From positions 12,928,001-12,992,000 of the forward strand of contig NC_044009.1 of NCBI RefSeq assembly GCF_900496995.4: a stretch of DNA of 64,000 nucleotides. The letters run 5' to 3'. Positions 11,613-25,300 of this stretch are shown here, in pieces. The notes beneath the pieces were generated by a model, which was not told the DNA's origin, did not search any database, and worked only from the letters and a program-made list of their open reading frames with translations. The DNA comes from Aquila chrysaetos chrysaetos. Lineage: Eukaryota; Chordata; Aves; Accipitriformes; Accipitridae. Within the stretch, counting starts at the first letter, position 1; each line of letters opens with the position of its first letter. A program made the translations under genes and the position numbers.

Positions 11613-14600
11613 GCAGAGCTGTTGGGTGGTGTCCAGTTTGGGGCATGAACACTGCTCCTGGCCCAGAGCTAGTTTGAAGCTTTGGATGCTTCCTCCTTTG
11701 GGTCATGACCCAGATTTGCTTTCTCTGAGCAGAGTAAGGGGGGTGGCTTCAGCATCCAGAGCTAAGGCAAATACCTCCAGCTTTGAGGTATCATTTCAGG
11801 TGATGAGGGGGTTTATATACTCAACAGGTAGCTAGCTATTCTTACTGCTACACTGGTGACCAGGAAAGAGTAAATGGGAAGGCATCCAGATGCGCGTTAG
11901 GGATTCCTTAGGATTCTCTCAGGGGTAACGTACAGATAAGAAATCAGAGGGCTCAGCTTGGGAGTACCAAGAAGAGAGCTGCTTTTGCAAAGCAACAACC
12001 CTTTTTTTAATATAAAAAGTCCCTTTTCATGTGCTGGCTTCCCATGCTAGCTGCCTGTATTTTTTGCTGGACTCCACAAGGTGGCACAAGGAAACTGCTT
12101 TCTCCAGAGGAGCATCCCCGGGCTGCTCGGGCTCCCCAAACCGCACATTTCAGCACTGGGTCTGCACCAGCAACTAGTTGGGGGGCTTCAGCTCAAGCCT
12201 CCAGCAGAACTGAAAAAATCCTACATGGGGATTATTCCTTCTTAACTCAAGCAATGTTTTGCTGGGTGCCCAGAAAGGACGTGCCGAGCAGGGTGAGATG
12301 CAGCACAACGTTTGTTGTTGTTGGGAGCTTGCAAAACAAGAAAGCATTTGGGGCTGGTCATATTTTGATGCCTGCACCCATGTGGGGATACCTCCCCTTC
12401 CCCATAGCTGTTCATTGGGGCCCTTGTGACATCGGGTACCCACGATGCCCCCAGCCCTGGGTGCACCCCAGGGTGAAACCTGAATTATACTGGAAAGAGC
12501 CACAAGAAATCGAGCCTGGCTCTGGCTGGAGCTTTATCAGAAATGCCAGCAGAGGAAACCACAGCTACAGATGCACAGGAAGTTGTTTTTCTTTTATGAA
12601 GTGGAACATGCTTTCTGGCTGGAATGGGCTAAAAAGTTTCCCTTTTCCTATCAATCCAAGGAACCTGGCAAAACAGCTCTGCCTCTTCCGTTGCTCATGG
12701 CCTTGGTGCTTCTTCTCAAGTCTGGAGTCATCCATGTTGCAGCCTGCCAACTCTGTCGTGTCCCGCAGACCATCCTTTACCCCTCCAGCCAGAGAATTTC
12801 TGAGTGGCAGCTCCCCTCTCCAGACTGAGCAAGTCATGCCTGCTTCAAGCCACCAGAAGTTAGACACTTCAATTTGCATCTTTGAAAAAAACATAAAAAA
12901 CCCAGGCTGCCATTTCAAACCATACCACAAATGCCTTTCTTGCGCCAGCCTGCTCTCATTGTCACTGTTATTGCCAGGGTGAAGCGGGCTTGGCAGCTTA
13001 GATGGGGGGAGACAGGACTCTCATGACTCACCCAAACCACACAAACACAGCCAGGCTTCTGGTTTCCCCTCCAGCTTGCTCATTCAGCCTGCCTCAATGG
13101 CTGGAGGAGAAGAAAAGCAGCTTATGTTCATTTATTACCGGGTGTAATGAGGGTGTTGATACGCAGATGACTTATCCGAGCATCTCCAGCAACGAAGCAA
13201 GATGAGCTGTATCCCATGGAGCCAGCATGTCATGGGTAGTTTGTGCAGTTTAGAGAGCTTTGCTGGGGAGGTGTTTCATGCCAGCTCACTTCCATCGCCT
13301 GCTCGGTGCTGTGCAAGTTGCCAGGTCCATGTTTACCTCTGCGGAGCCAAGGCCTGGGGTTGCTGGGGGCTTTTTTTAGTATGGGGAGGTGATGAGGCTT
13401 GCAGAGGCTTTGAAGAGGTGGCTGGCATTTCACCAACTAGGAGGCACCTAAAACCTGACAGAGACAAAGACCTCTTGCTCTGCCCATGTGGCTGGGATAG
13501 CAGAGGTGCTACAGAGGACGTCGGCTAGGACCTGAGCTGGGGGACCACGGTGCAAAGCTGCTGCTGAGGTGCTAGCTGGGACCTTCATGGGTGATGCTCA
13601 GATGAAGGACCTCATCCCTCAGTATTTCCACCACCAAGCCCATGTAGCAGCAGGCTGGCGAGCTCAAGTGTGAGCTCGCATAAACAGGAGGGGCAGGCAG
13701 AGCTCAGCTTTGGCCCCAGCACCTCCTGCAGCCCCCCTGTGCCCCAGCCAGGTCTGCTTGGGCACAGCCATCCCTGCCCCAGCCAAAAAACCCTGCTCCT
13801 CAACACAGAGCCTCAGGGCCAGATAAGTCTCCAAGGATGCTAGATTGCACTATCACTGTATCATATATATATATATGTGATATTATATAACGTGTGCATC
13901 CCGCAGTGATGCAAGTGGCTCTTGCTCCAACTGGGCTAGTGGCAGCCCAGCGTGGTTGCCCGCAGGGGTAGGCTGTGAGCGATGGAAAAAGGATGAGGGC
14001 TGGCGTTGGCTCCATGGCCTGGAGCAGCAGACAAGCAGGAACAGTGATGAGAAGCATAGGAGCCGGATCCTAGCTTGAACCTGCTCGTCAGACACTTGTT
14101 AATCAGCAGGGAGCAGCCCTCTGGGCTGTCGCATCCCCAGGGATGGTGGGTGCCTGGGCTCTGAGATGCGCCCTGCCTTCCCCCCCCATCGCCCCAGGGA
14201 GTGGTGCCAAGCCAAGGTAGTGCAAGGAGCTTTCCAGATTCAGGGAGTGGATAATTGCAAGAAGGATTCTTTCCTCACCCTTCCCCCTCTGCAGCCTCTT
14301 CGTATTTGGAAGAACAACTCTGCCTTCCCTCCCCCTGCCTGCTCTAAGCCCTGGCAAGTGGCCACCTCATCCCAGCAAGGCGATGGGAGCCATCAGCCAG
14401 CAGCATGTTCAAAAGAGGCCGGGAATAATGGTGCTCACTGGCGGTACAGGGCAGAGATGGATGCATGGAAACTCATTAGAGAGCAGATCGACCGGCGAGG
14501 CTCTCCTTAGGCGACCTTGCTGGGAGCGCTTGCATGGCGCCGAGGCTGCTGGCTGCCTCCCACCGGTCCTCCCCATCCCTCCAGGGTCGCGTCTGGTGGA

Positions 14601-16770
14601 GACAAAAGCAACACACTCTGTCTTTTCTAGCTGGAAGGCATGTCACGTCTTGAACAAGGAGGGCAATGAAGCACTGGGACAGCTTCAGGAGGGACCAGGG
14701 AGCCTCCTGAAAGCTGGAGTTTCAGAATAGAGCCTAGGGCAGGTCGGTGGGCTGGCAACAAGCTGCAGCTCAAGACAAATCCCGTGGCTGGTGCCCAAGC
14801 CACCCAGCTTGAGAGCAAAGAAAGGTGCTGCTGAAGAGCATGGGGAGACTGGCGTGGGGATGGCTGCCAGGGCAGGGACAGCCAGGAGGTGCCCAGGGCT
14901 GGGTGACAAGAATGGAGCCGGTCTCCTTTGATGGCAAACCATCACAGGGAGCTTCTTCAGGCTCTCTGCTGGTTGGTCCAAACCTAAACCACAGCAGGTA
15001 GCATGGACAGTGGTAAAAAAAGCTGTGTGGTTATGGAGGGGATGGGTTTTGGCTGCACATCCATGGAGCTACAGGCCACGGGGCTAAGCCAAAGGTGCTG
15101 CCCATCTGCTTGTCCATGGGGCTTGAGCCTTGGAGCCCATCTCCTGGGCTCTGCACCTTCATTTCCATGCCTGCATCTGCCCCATCTTATGCCTGCCCAA
15201 ACTTTCTCCAGCCTGAGACACAGCTTCCTGCTTCACACCCTTGCTTGGAGTAAAGGCAGGGACATCTCTGAGCGGGGTACACCTGGGCAGGTCTGGGAGT
15301 GCCAAAATGTTGCCTCACATCACAAAGGGTTACTGGGAGGTAACAGAAGAAAAGATAATTGTTTTAAGGTTTATTGAAAATAAATGGAGCAATAGGCTGA
15401 AAACATCCCCCAGCATGGCCACACACCTGCAGCCAGTGACTTAGGCATGGTGAGCCTGTACAGATGTAACAAATTAGCTCAGAACAACTTTCAGCCTCTA
15501 CAAAGGAAAAAAATAAATAAGGCTAATAGATAGGGTGAGGAAAGGAGAGTTTTGCCATTAGGGCATCTAGGTGAGGTTGGTAGAGGTGTGCCAAGCTGCT
15601 CTTCAGCAGCAATGACCTGTACTCTGCCTCCTCCAAGGGGTCAGGGGTAGCTAAGTTTGGGCCCTTTCCCCCAGTGCTGGCTCTAGGGATTCAATACGCT
15701 TATTTTTCTCAGAAAGTCATGTCTTCTTCCTGGTCAGGTGCCAAGCATAGCTTATCTCTACCCCTCCACCACATGACATGATGCTCCTCAGGAGGCTGAG
15801 AAATGTGTCGTGTGCAAGGTTTTAGGGTAAAAAAGATTTAGATTTTAGGATTTTCATGCTAGATGGTTCTTTCTGTGGACTCACAACAGTTTGGTTGCTG
15901 TTTCCAGTGTTTAAATATTGAAGGGAAAAGGACATCGACTTCATTTGCAACCCAGTGCTCAGGAGCAGCCCTTGGGAAGCAGAAGGCAAGCCAGCTCCAA
16001 TCCTGGTTCCCATGTGCCCCAAATCCCATTCAGTGAGGTAAGGGCACTCAGGGTACACAGGGATTTCCAGAGCAGGAACCATCCAGCCTGGCCTTGGAGA
16101 GGCTGTGGTTTAGTCCATGGGGTCTGCACTGGGGTTCTCTGCCTTTCCTGGGCCTCAGGGCCTTCATTGTGGAAGATGTCGAGCCCCTTTCTGGTCCTTT
16201 GTCCTGATCGCTATCTTGGGTGAGTTAAAAAGCAAAAGCCAGCTGTGATTGCTTGCATGGGCAGTCAACAAGACCTCCAGGAGGGTTCCTGATTTGGGGT
16301 TTCCCTCTGGTGGGAATGATCTGCTTTTCTTGTTCCAGCTATGAAGCCTCTTCCAGGCTGTTTTTAGGCTTGATCTTTCCTGTTTTGGACACCTGTAGAT
16401 GCCCGCTGATATCCAAGGACTTGCCTCTGGTGTCCTTTAGACAAGTTGAGTCCTTTGTTATCATCTGTTTCATTATGTTGTCTCCCCAGCATCTTCTGTT
16501 AGCAGACAGGCAGTAGCAAAGGACAGATGTTTGGGGTCTGTTTCTTCTTTGCAGTGATATCAGCCTCTTATCATGGCAGAGACCCCTCTGGGCTTTAGCA
16601 AAGCAGGAATGAGTTCAGCGATGACAGCCTGTGCCTTCAGACAGCCTGGAGCAAGCACACTAGACGAGCACAAGCTGCTTCGTTTCTCAGGCAGTTAGCT
16701 CTCTAAAACTGTGTTTGTTTCATTTTTGACCCTGCTAATTGTCTGAACAGGAACATCCAGTTAGTGCCCT
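11613..16770. other. Intergenic DNA; no gene recognised
   Basis: The interval contains one long open frame (12029-12982 plus, 317 codons), but it has no domain, signal peptide or repeat pattern that I recognise and its residue usage looks random. The rest is unremarkable single-copy-looking DNA apart from the AT repeat listed separately. Confidence 0.5.
13862..13892. repeat. AT-rich microsatellite
   Basis: A short (TA)n tract is followed by an imperfect continuation with TATTATATA. It is a simple repeat in intergenic DNA. Confidence 0.7.
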
Positions 16771-16773
16771 TAC

Positions 16774-16897
16774 CCAATAACTCTGATCTTCTTCATGTCT
16801 TCGTAGATGCTCAGGCTGTCTCCAGTGTAACTGGTGAAGCCTCCAGTCCCTTCCACAGCATTGCTTTCCATATGGATAGTGTTAATCCAAGTCCTTG
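16774..16897 (-). other. Unidentified exon-like segment
   Basis: On the minus strand a pyrimidine-containing acceptor ending in CCTGCAG is followed by 124 bases open in one frame and a GTAAGG donor. The frame encodes a plausible soluble-looking peptide that includes TSYTGDSLSIYEDMKKIRVI. I could not link it to a known protein or find convincing neighbouring exons on the same strand. A 124-base open frame with chance splice signals is not rare, so this is listed only as a candidate: a lost-gene relic, an exon of an unknown transcript, or coincidence. Confidence 0.2.
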
Positions 16898-19800
16898 CTG
16901 CAGGCCGAAACCCCAGGCACAGCATAATTGCATTTAAAATTTAAGGGGGGGGGCGGGGAATGGAAATTGTCAGGATGACCCTCTTGGGCATTTGCTGGGA
17001 TCACTTGAGTTTGATGTCTGTAGCAAAACTTCCACTTCATCATTGTCAAAATGGTGTGAAAAACTCTAGGTTTTACTGCAAACTAGATGGGACTATCCTA
17101 GAATAGTGTGTCTGGTCCATCCCCTGCCTCGAGACAAGATTACTATGGCCTATGCTGTGTTTCAGCTGTTTGCAAAGACCTTCGCCTCTGCCAGTGACGA
17201 CTGAGGAGTCCTCAAGCTACTCTAGGCCATTGCAATGGAGGGTATTTGAACACGTGGGTTAAAGCCTACCCCTCTGAGGTAGGCTAGGACATAGTCTCCA
17301 GAGGGAAGGGGTAGAAACCTGGCCGTCATGATCTGGTCTGGTCTCCTTGTGGAGCACTGGGAAGGATGGGGGATCAGTGCTCTTGTCACCAGCTGTAGAG
17401 GAGTGGGAATGGACTGGCCTGTCTAATGAGCAGTATCCTCCACCCTAGATCTTGTGATCTTTGAAGTATCAAAGTACTCTTGGCCCAATCTATCAGCCTT
17501 TCGCATTTAAGATGTATTGAACCATTGGTCTCTGGCATAACTCCTACCTCCATGTTAAAGTCGGTGATGAACTTTAGCGGGACTCAGGTGCTGACCCCGA
17601 ACGTGTTTCTCAAACCACATCTCCCAGACTGTGGGCAGGATTTGTGTGGTCTCCACAGTCCACGTCGCCCAAAACAGTGTTTGTTTTCATCTGTTGCTGC
17701 TGGGTTGTGATAGGACATAATCCATTAAGACACCTGTGTTGGAAGTGACCTTGAATTTGTGTTGATTTTGTAGGCATTTACTCGTGTTTGTTCAGCTACT
17801 GTTCAGCTACCTTGGTGATTTCTATGAGCTGTAGAGGGTGATGGCTTTTGCCAAGTATTTTACCACCTGCCCAAAAGCAGATGCTTGAAATATATTTCTG
17901 ATCACTGCAAGTGATGTGTTCCCACAGGACCAAGCTCACCTAGCTTGCTAGGGAAAATCCTGTTCCTGTGAAAAACCTCAATTTCTGGTGGGAACTCTCC
18001 CAGTGTCTGGGTTTTCATATTAAGGCGCTAATCAGTGAATAGAGGTTGTAGGATTTGCTCCTTTCCAAAGGCAAGTTGGAAACAGAATTGGGATGGTTCA
18101 GTCTCATTCGTGTTGTTAAAACAGGTGAGGAAAGCCGTAATAATTCCTGATACATGGGAATACGGCGCTGTGAGCAATATGAGGGCAGTATGGTGAACTT
18201 GGATCAGGTTTTGGTGCATAGTCCCCTCTAAACAATGTAAAGATGCAGTGCTTCTCACGTCAGGTTGACACTAGGCTTGTGGCATAATCCATCAGAAATA
18301 TGATTAGATCCATATTAGAAAAATTGGGATAGATAAGATAAGGGAGAGATCACATATCCTACTGTGCCATCATCCAGACTAAAGCTCCATAATGTTCACA
18401 TGGTTAGGAAAAATGTCCTTACAGCTTCCAACCTATAAAAGATACTTTGTTTTCAAGTCTTCCGTGATGGTATTTTTCTAATTGCAACAGATGTCAGAGC
18501 ATCATTGTCCGTGATAATTAATGTTGAATGGCCATTTTCTTTAAGCGAGGCCGTTGGGGTCATTCCAAATAAGATGTGGTCGTGCCATAACATAATTAAA
18601 CAGTTGTATTAATAGATAAAACCCATAATGATCCCTTGCGGGTCACATACAGAAATAGCAGTGGTATTGTACACCCCTTCCCTGTCGTGCTTGTTCTGCT
18701 CCGGCGTGATGGGGATGATGAGAGGTCTTTGTAAAACTGCCAAGAAGCTGAAGGGAGAAGGAATGCCATCCCAGCCCTAAGAGATCTCATGACTTGGAGA
18801 TGATTGCAGGGGGATGGTGGGAGAGGCAGAGGCACCGGTGAAATTGCCTCTGCCAGCAGCAAAGGCTTTCCTTAGGGTCAGCAGCAATATTTTTGCTGCT
18901 GCCTTGTTTGTTGGAGCTGCCCTGCTTTTGCTATGCTCCTGTGAATAAGGGTCTTGTGTCCTCTCTGCCTGTGGCTTGGAGATGGGCTGGAGCTGCTGGT
19001 GGATGCTCCTGGTCTGACTCCACCTGGCTTTTGGAAACTCCTCTAGCTTGGCTGGGTGCTTGGGATAACCCTATGCTGATGGGAGCCAAAACACCCGTCA
19101 GAGTCGTGCATGGAGTGAGGAGCAAAGCTGGAGTTGGTACCATTGTAAATCAACCCACTCCTCGAGCATCATTTCAGCAGCTGCTGGTTGTTGCCTGCAA
19201 GACCCTGTTTTCCCACCTCTGAGCCTGAGGGCGCACCATGCTGTGCTGCAGTCACCCTGGCGTGGCGATCCAACGCAAAGCACTGCTTGTGTGAGGTGGG
19301 AGCAGCGTAGCGTGTCCTTCTCCTGCATCCCCAAGTGCCATTTGACCATCTGGTTTGGTCGCAGCTGCCTGTGTGTGCCAGCACTGGTTTTACATGCAGT
19401 GTAGTGGGAACCTTGTGTAGGCACATCTTTCCTCTGCAGCACTTGGGGCAGCTGTTTGGAAAATCAGGTATTATTATACTCAGAGAAATTGTTGTGGGGT
19501 TTGGTTTTTTTTTTTTTGGTTTGGCCAAGCAGGGCCCTCTGCACCTGGAGATGCCAGGCTGAAAATGAAGATGAGGGAGTGAGAGTGTTGCCTGGTTTCA
19601 CTGGGGTGGCATTTGCTATCTTTAGAGACAACTGAATAGTATCTTCATCCATTGGTTTTGTTGAACTCTGCTTGTAGAGGATGGGTTTACTCCCAGTTAT
19701 CAGAAAACCCACTGTAAAATAGATGGCTGGAGAAGGTCCAGGCCGCTTCTCCTATATATCAGTTCACAGTTGTCATACAAAAGATTACCAAGAACTGCAA

Positions 19801-21500
19801 AGATAACAGCTCATGTGAATATTAGTTTTAAAAGAGCGGCCCTGCTTCTGGAAGGGCATGTTTCTCTTAAAGATACCCCAGAAATCCCATTCTTTTGTCA
19901 TCTGGCAAGACTGAAAATCAGAAATCAAGTCCAAGCTCCATCCATACCTGGTTTCCCAAGAGATGTTTAGCTTGTAACACTCCTCTCTCCCTTTTTGCCA
20001 CCCAGGTGCCTGGACCCCCAACTTAACTGGGCTTGAGGTCCGGTTGAGCCTCTGGCTAACACGGAACGCATAAGTCACCTTGTCCTTTGTGTCCCTGCAT
20101 CTAACTTCCACCCCACACACGTGTGGTCACTGCAGGCGCTGGTGAACTTCATATAACGTCATCTGGCCCTACAACATGTGGTAGTGTCTGGGTGAGTGGC
20201 TCTGGGTTTGTTTGGGGTTTTTTTGTTTGGTTGGGTTTTTTTGCATAATTTTATAAGATTTGGGAGCCTTTATTCATGGCTGGATAATGGGGGAAAGAGC
20301 TGTGGGCAGGCAGGTTTAATTGTCCTTCTCGAAGCAGAGGATTGCTGGAAGCTGATGGTTGCTGGGTCCAAACCACTACAAAATTCAACAAACTGCTTTG
20401 GAAGAGGAGAGAAAAAAAAAGTTTTTCTTTGCTGGTACATACACCACAGAGCTGGGGGAGGGGAGTTTCCCTAAAGAGATGCAGTTCCCAGTCCAACATA
20501 ATACTTGACATTTATTCTGTGGACCTGCACCTGGGACATTTCTCACGCAGTGGTTTTCTGGCTAAACCAGCACTTTTTGGGGGGTATTGGCACTGCTGAG
20601 CGCTTGCATTTTTCACATTTTCATTGCATAGCAGGCCACATCTTCCCGATTTTATGCAGCCTCCTCACCATTTTGGAGAAGAAGGTATTTGGATCTGGCC
20701 GCCTCAAACCCCAGCGTTGGAGTTCCTGGCGTGATTGTACCAACAGGCCCTGGAACAGGGTCTCATTGTGATGTTAATTAGTATCTATTGACCCGCTCTG
20801 CTGTTCAGATCCAGTGGGGCACACATGGGCTCTCAAATACGCTTACATAAGGAACAGCCCAACTGATGTCTGGCTCCTGCCAATAAATTAATTGCTTTTG
20901 CCAGGACCGCATCTCTGCTGGAAGAGGAGCTAGAAATCAGTTTCTGGCTTGCAGCAAAGATCATGTGTCCTGATATCCAAGCTCAACATTGCATCTGTAA
21001 TTGTCGCCTTTTCTGCACAAAATTCATCCAAATTTGGATTCAAAATCCTTTTCTGGCTCTGTTCATGGAGTTTAATCTAATCTTTGTTTCAAGTGAGTTA
21101 CCGGGGTAGATAATTCCCTGCACCCATGGGCAAGCACAGTGTCTGAGCAGCAGGGAGGCTAGTCCCACCACGCAGAATAGTTTTCCTCTTCAGTTTTGCT
21201 GTCTTGCTCCCTGTGTAGATACCTGTTGGGCAAAAAGGTATGTTTAATATCAATATTTGCTCTGATGAAGATGAGAAACAGGTTTCTTTTAATATCCAAG
21301 GTCCGGGGAATTCCTGCTTAGACACACAGGGAGTGTTTTACTGAGCGAGAGAACAGCTTTGGTAGTTGGATTATTGCAATATATATCCATTTAGGTGTGT
21401 GATGTGTTTAGCATTTTTCTTAAAATCCTCTCAAACCGTCCTTTCTTGCTAACTGTAAATGAGTGGAGCACTGCGTCCTAATTAAGCTGTTTGCTACAAG
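16898..21500. other. Intergenic DNA upstream of MLPH; no gene recognised
   Basis: The region from about 17 to 18.6 kb is more AT-rich than its surroundings and has no long frames. A G-rich run lies at about 16946-16959. Poly-T tracts occur at about 19506-19518 and 20217-20241. Distal control elements of MLPH could be here, but none can be identified from sequence alone. Confidence 0.5.
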
Positions 21501-21539
21501 CAAAGGTCTGCTTCCCAAATTGCTGTGAGAGCAGTTAGC

Positions 21540-22236
21540 GAATGTGGGAGGCCAGTCTCCGGTGTGGCTGTACCGGTGGGGGGAAGCCAGATGCTCTTGA
21601 ATTTTTCCTTACAAAGCCGTTGGCCAGGGGGGGAAATTGGTTTAACAAGAGCAGACGCAGAAGAAAGAGCTGCCGAGCGAGCAGCAGGGGAGCAGAGGCT
21701 GGCGGTGGGGCAGGACCCACCGTGATGGATCCGGTCCCCCTGGGTGTGCAGACACAGCTCCTCCCGGGGATGCTCAGCCCCCTCCCAAAAAACCCCTGTG
21801 GCCTGCCTTCCCTGGGGAGGCGTTTGAACGTTTCCTTTGATTCGCACACCCTGCATAAAGCAGGCAGCTCGGCTGAGAGTAAACATCTCCTTCAACCCCA
21901 GCCAGGCGGACGAGGTCTGGAGCTGCCTGCAGCTCTGGGCAGGACCCCGGGGGAAGGCAGGGCTGCCCGCCCGGATGGCGAGGAGTCCCCGCAGCCGATA
22001 GGCACCGTGCCAGTCTTGCTCGCCGCCCGTCTCCGTGAGCAGGCTCGCTCGGCAGTCCGGCTGCGGTGCTGCCAGGAGCCGGCTGGCCTGCCCGCAGCTC
22101 TGCCTCTGCCCGTTTATATGGGCAGCCACGGAGGTGGGGCTGAGCTCTTCCCCCTCCGTCAGCATCCCAGGGTACGGGAGAGCGAGCGCTCGGGGTAGCG
22201 AGTAACGGGACTGACTTCAGCCCTCGCCGGGACGAG
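21540..22236 (+). promoter_or_regulatory. MLPH: GC-rich, CpG-bearing MLPH promoter and 5' UTR region
   Basis: The 700 bases before the MLPH start codon are rich in G+C and carry many CpG dinucleotides, densest from about 21900 to 22240, in contrast with the CpG-poor DNA on either side. This is the usual look of a vertebrate CpG-island promoter. A TTTATAT element at 22113-22119 lies about 120 bases before the ATG and could act as a weak TATA box. Alternatively, a CTTCAG just before 22221 could be the acceptor of a coding exon preceded by a noncoding first exon, as in human MLPH. The transcription start cannot be fixed from sequence alone. Confidence 0.5.
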
Positions 22237-22346
22237 ATGGGGAGGAAGCTGGACCTCTCCAAGCTAACCGATGAAGAGGCCAAGCACGTTTGGGAAGTCG
22301 TTCAACGGGACTTTGATCTGCGGAAGAAAGAGGAGGAACGGCTGGA
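22237..22346 (+). CDS. MLPH: MLPH coding exon 1 (residues 1-36)
   Basis: Encodes the first helix of the Rab27a-binding domain, from the start Met to Leu36, then splits codon 37. Arg35 is CGG at 22339-22341. This is the codon changed to Trp in lavender chickens, and it is wild type here. The donor is GTGAGT at 22347. Confidence 0.96.
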
Positions 22347-25300
22347 GTGAGTATCTGCTCCGTGGCCCGCGAGGTTGGGTGCAAGCAAACCTTAGCCGCA
22401 GACCCCATACGTCCTGTTGCATATGGGTTGTAGGAATAAAGTGACGCGTTGAGATTGCGGGCGAGGAACAGCCAGGACCTCGCTGTTAAAATTAAAGCCG
22501 GTGGCTAATAGATTACGTTATCAGCGGCGAGGTGACGCGTTCGGGCTGCAAAGGTGCACACTGGCGCCGTGCCATTGGCGGCGATGCAGATCGGTGTCAC
22601 TACGGTAGTTTATGGGGACAAATATCTGGCCCCTGCTCAGGAGATGCCTTTGTGGGGATTGACGCTGACACGGCTTTCACGGGGACACCTTACCTTGGAG
22701 CAAAGGATGGGATTTGGTTCCCTTGCTGTTGTTTCATGTGTTGGTTCTTGTGTGTTTAGGACAGGAGGGTTATTCAGTGATTCGGTGGATCCTGGGAGTC
22801 CACAGACTCCTGAAGGATCCTGGAAAAATAACTGAGAGGAGTAGTAAACCTACTGTAGTAGCCTTAAATATGCTCACAGGGGGCCATACTGTCCTGGGGA
22901 AGTTTTAGGGGGCCACAGATTGGGAAAAGATTGAAAATCACTGGAGCAGCAAATGAATGTATCTTCTAAGTTCTTATAAACAGGGCATTTGACAAAAGTG
23001 CTGTTTAAAAAATGTTTAGATTAGATTAAATTTTGAGCATGAGAAATTTGGGGGTTTAGGCCTTGTTCATTAACTACATCAGGCGTTGAACTTAATTTCT
23101 TAGCTTTATTTCAAGAAGCTGCAGTGTCCCTGTTCAGGGTCTGGCCAGGTTCTCATTATTATCCCAGCAGGATGTCCCATGCTCCCAGGCAGGGTTTGGG
23201 CAGTGCTGCACTCCCGCTGAGTCCTTGTACTCTCCTAGCTCTGAATTTTGTGAGCCAGAGATGGTGCTGATGGCACGGTGTTGCCAGGAGCTCGTTAGTT
23301 CCTCTAGCAGATCCAAAGGGAAAGGTGAGGGGTGAAAGTCATCCTTCTTCATTTGGGATATCTGCATCTGAGCTGTCGAAGCATCCCCCAAAAATTTGCC
23401 GTCATGGGTTTCCATGCAAGGCTGTGCAGGAGCGTCTCTGTTTACACCATTAGCCATGAGAAGCTCTCAGTCATATGTTTTTGAACCTCCTGATTAATTT
23501 TGCCTAAGAAAACCGAGCCTGTGTGGGAGGCAGAGATAATTCAGTATCATCATCTACTGCCTTCCTCTGCTGGTTGCTCTGAAGTGCAGGACGGAGATCA
23601 GACAAGGGTGTTTAAAAAAATTATCACTCTGGAAAGGGTGAATGTCTCCCCTGTGATGGATCTGAGCTCTGCCTGGAGGAAGGAGGCGGGGACCGACGTT
23701 GCTGTGCCCGGCAGCAAAGAAGTGGGTGAGGTGAATTCCTTACCTACTTGACCTTGGTGCCAGACTGGCTTATCTGGGCAGACTCTGATGCCCAGGAGGC
23801 TCCCAAATTGAGTGCCGTGGTATGGAGGGTTTAAGATAGGGGGAAGGTCTCAGGACACTTCTACCCGGCTGCTGTCTCTTCTCCTAAGCAGCGTTCCCTT
23901 TGCTCCAGCAGTCATGGCTCTTTTTTTCAGGCTCTTTTTTCATTTTGTCATTTAATCCTGCCCCACAGAGGGCTGGCATTAACCCAGTGGTGCCTGTCAC
24001 TGCCCGAGTCTCTAGCATAGAGCATGGTACCCAGTCCAAGGCTTGGTTGCCTCTCTCCACAGGCTCAGCTAAGGCCATACATCAGATATTTCTGTAAACT
24101 CTGGCATAGACCAGACCACCAGTCTAGGAAAGTCTGCCATGTTCCTGCAAGCTGGACATGGAGCTACATGAGCATTTTCTGCCTGTAACAAGCTGGGACA
24201 TGATGTGACATTATGGGAGACCCTGCAGCCATTCACCCTGCTCCCTGTGCTCTCGCCATCCCCGTTTGATTCTCTATTCATTTGCTCCTCTATTCACTGG
24301 GCTTGTCTCAACCTGCAAGCCTTGAAGAAATGTTGCCCCCAGCTTGGTCTTTTTCTTCCCTTTCTGCTACTTCTCTGCATTTTCTTTTTGGCAGAAGCTA
24401 TTCACCAACAATAGACAAAGGCTTCAGCTGGCCAGAAACTGCATAATCATGTGAGGGTAATGCTTTGCCCGAGAAATTAAATAATGGCCACTTTGTGAGG
24501 GCTGTCCCTGCTTCCTTCCATAGACCTCCCTGCCAGCAACTCCTTGTTTTGGGGATGGCTCCCTATGTCTCTCCTGGAGCTCAGCTGGACTGACCTCACT
24601 GCAGTTTGGCATCCCAACGCCGCTGATTTATTCTGCCGTGTGCAGAGCAGGGAAAGGGGTGGCTTGTGCTTCTGCTGGTAAAAGGAGACAAGAGGCGTGT
24701 GGTTCCTGCAGGTTTTAAACTGGTTTGGCTGAGACTTGTCCTTCTTTTGGCAGGTCTCATGGGCGAGGGAGGGGAGGTGAAGGGATCCGACCGGTCTCTG
24801 GGAACCAGAAAAAGCAGTCCAGTGAAAGATTGGATCCTGCTGGAAACAGCGTTAGCAGGGGAGTGGAAAAGGAGCACTGAGCCCAACCCAAGGGTTTTCT
24901 ATCTGGGGGTTTGTTTTTAGTAGCCACATATAAATTTACTGCTGAACATTTGCACTGAGTTGTTCAAAACACTGCTAGGATGGTGAATAGCTGAATATAA
25001 AAACTAGGTGCCCGGTTCAGTCTTTATACTGATTTCTACATGTCCCAGATCCTCAGTCAATGCAAGTTGGTATCGCTCCTGTGTAACAGCAAACACAGCA
25101 CAGGCGTGCTGGCAAGAAAAGTCTCCCCCGGAAAAAAAATGAGAGCTGATCCCTAATGTGCAAACTGATTTGGTTAAACAGAGATTAGCTTGATTTACAT
25201 TCATGCCATTGCCACCACCAGCCACATCACTGCTCCCGTGGACGTCCTGGCACCACAGTGCCACACCAGCAAGGCTCTGGCTGCAGTCACCCCAGCATCA

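Noticed and set aside
21494-22283. Long frames on both strands upstream of and over MLPH exon 1 (up to 223 codons)
   Set aside because: Stop codons are rare in this GC-rich promoter stretch; the frames have no domains and overlap each other.
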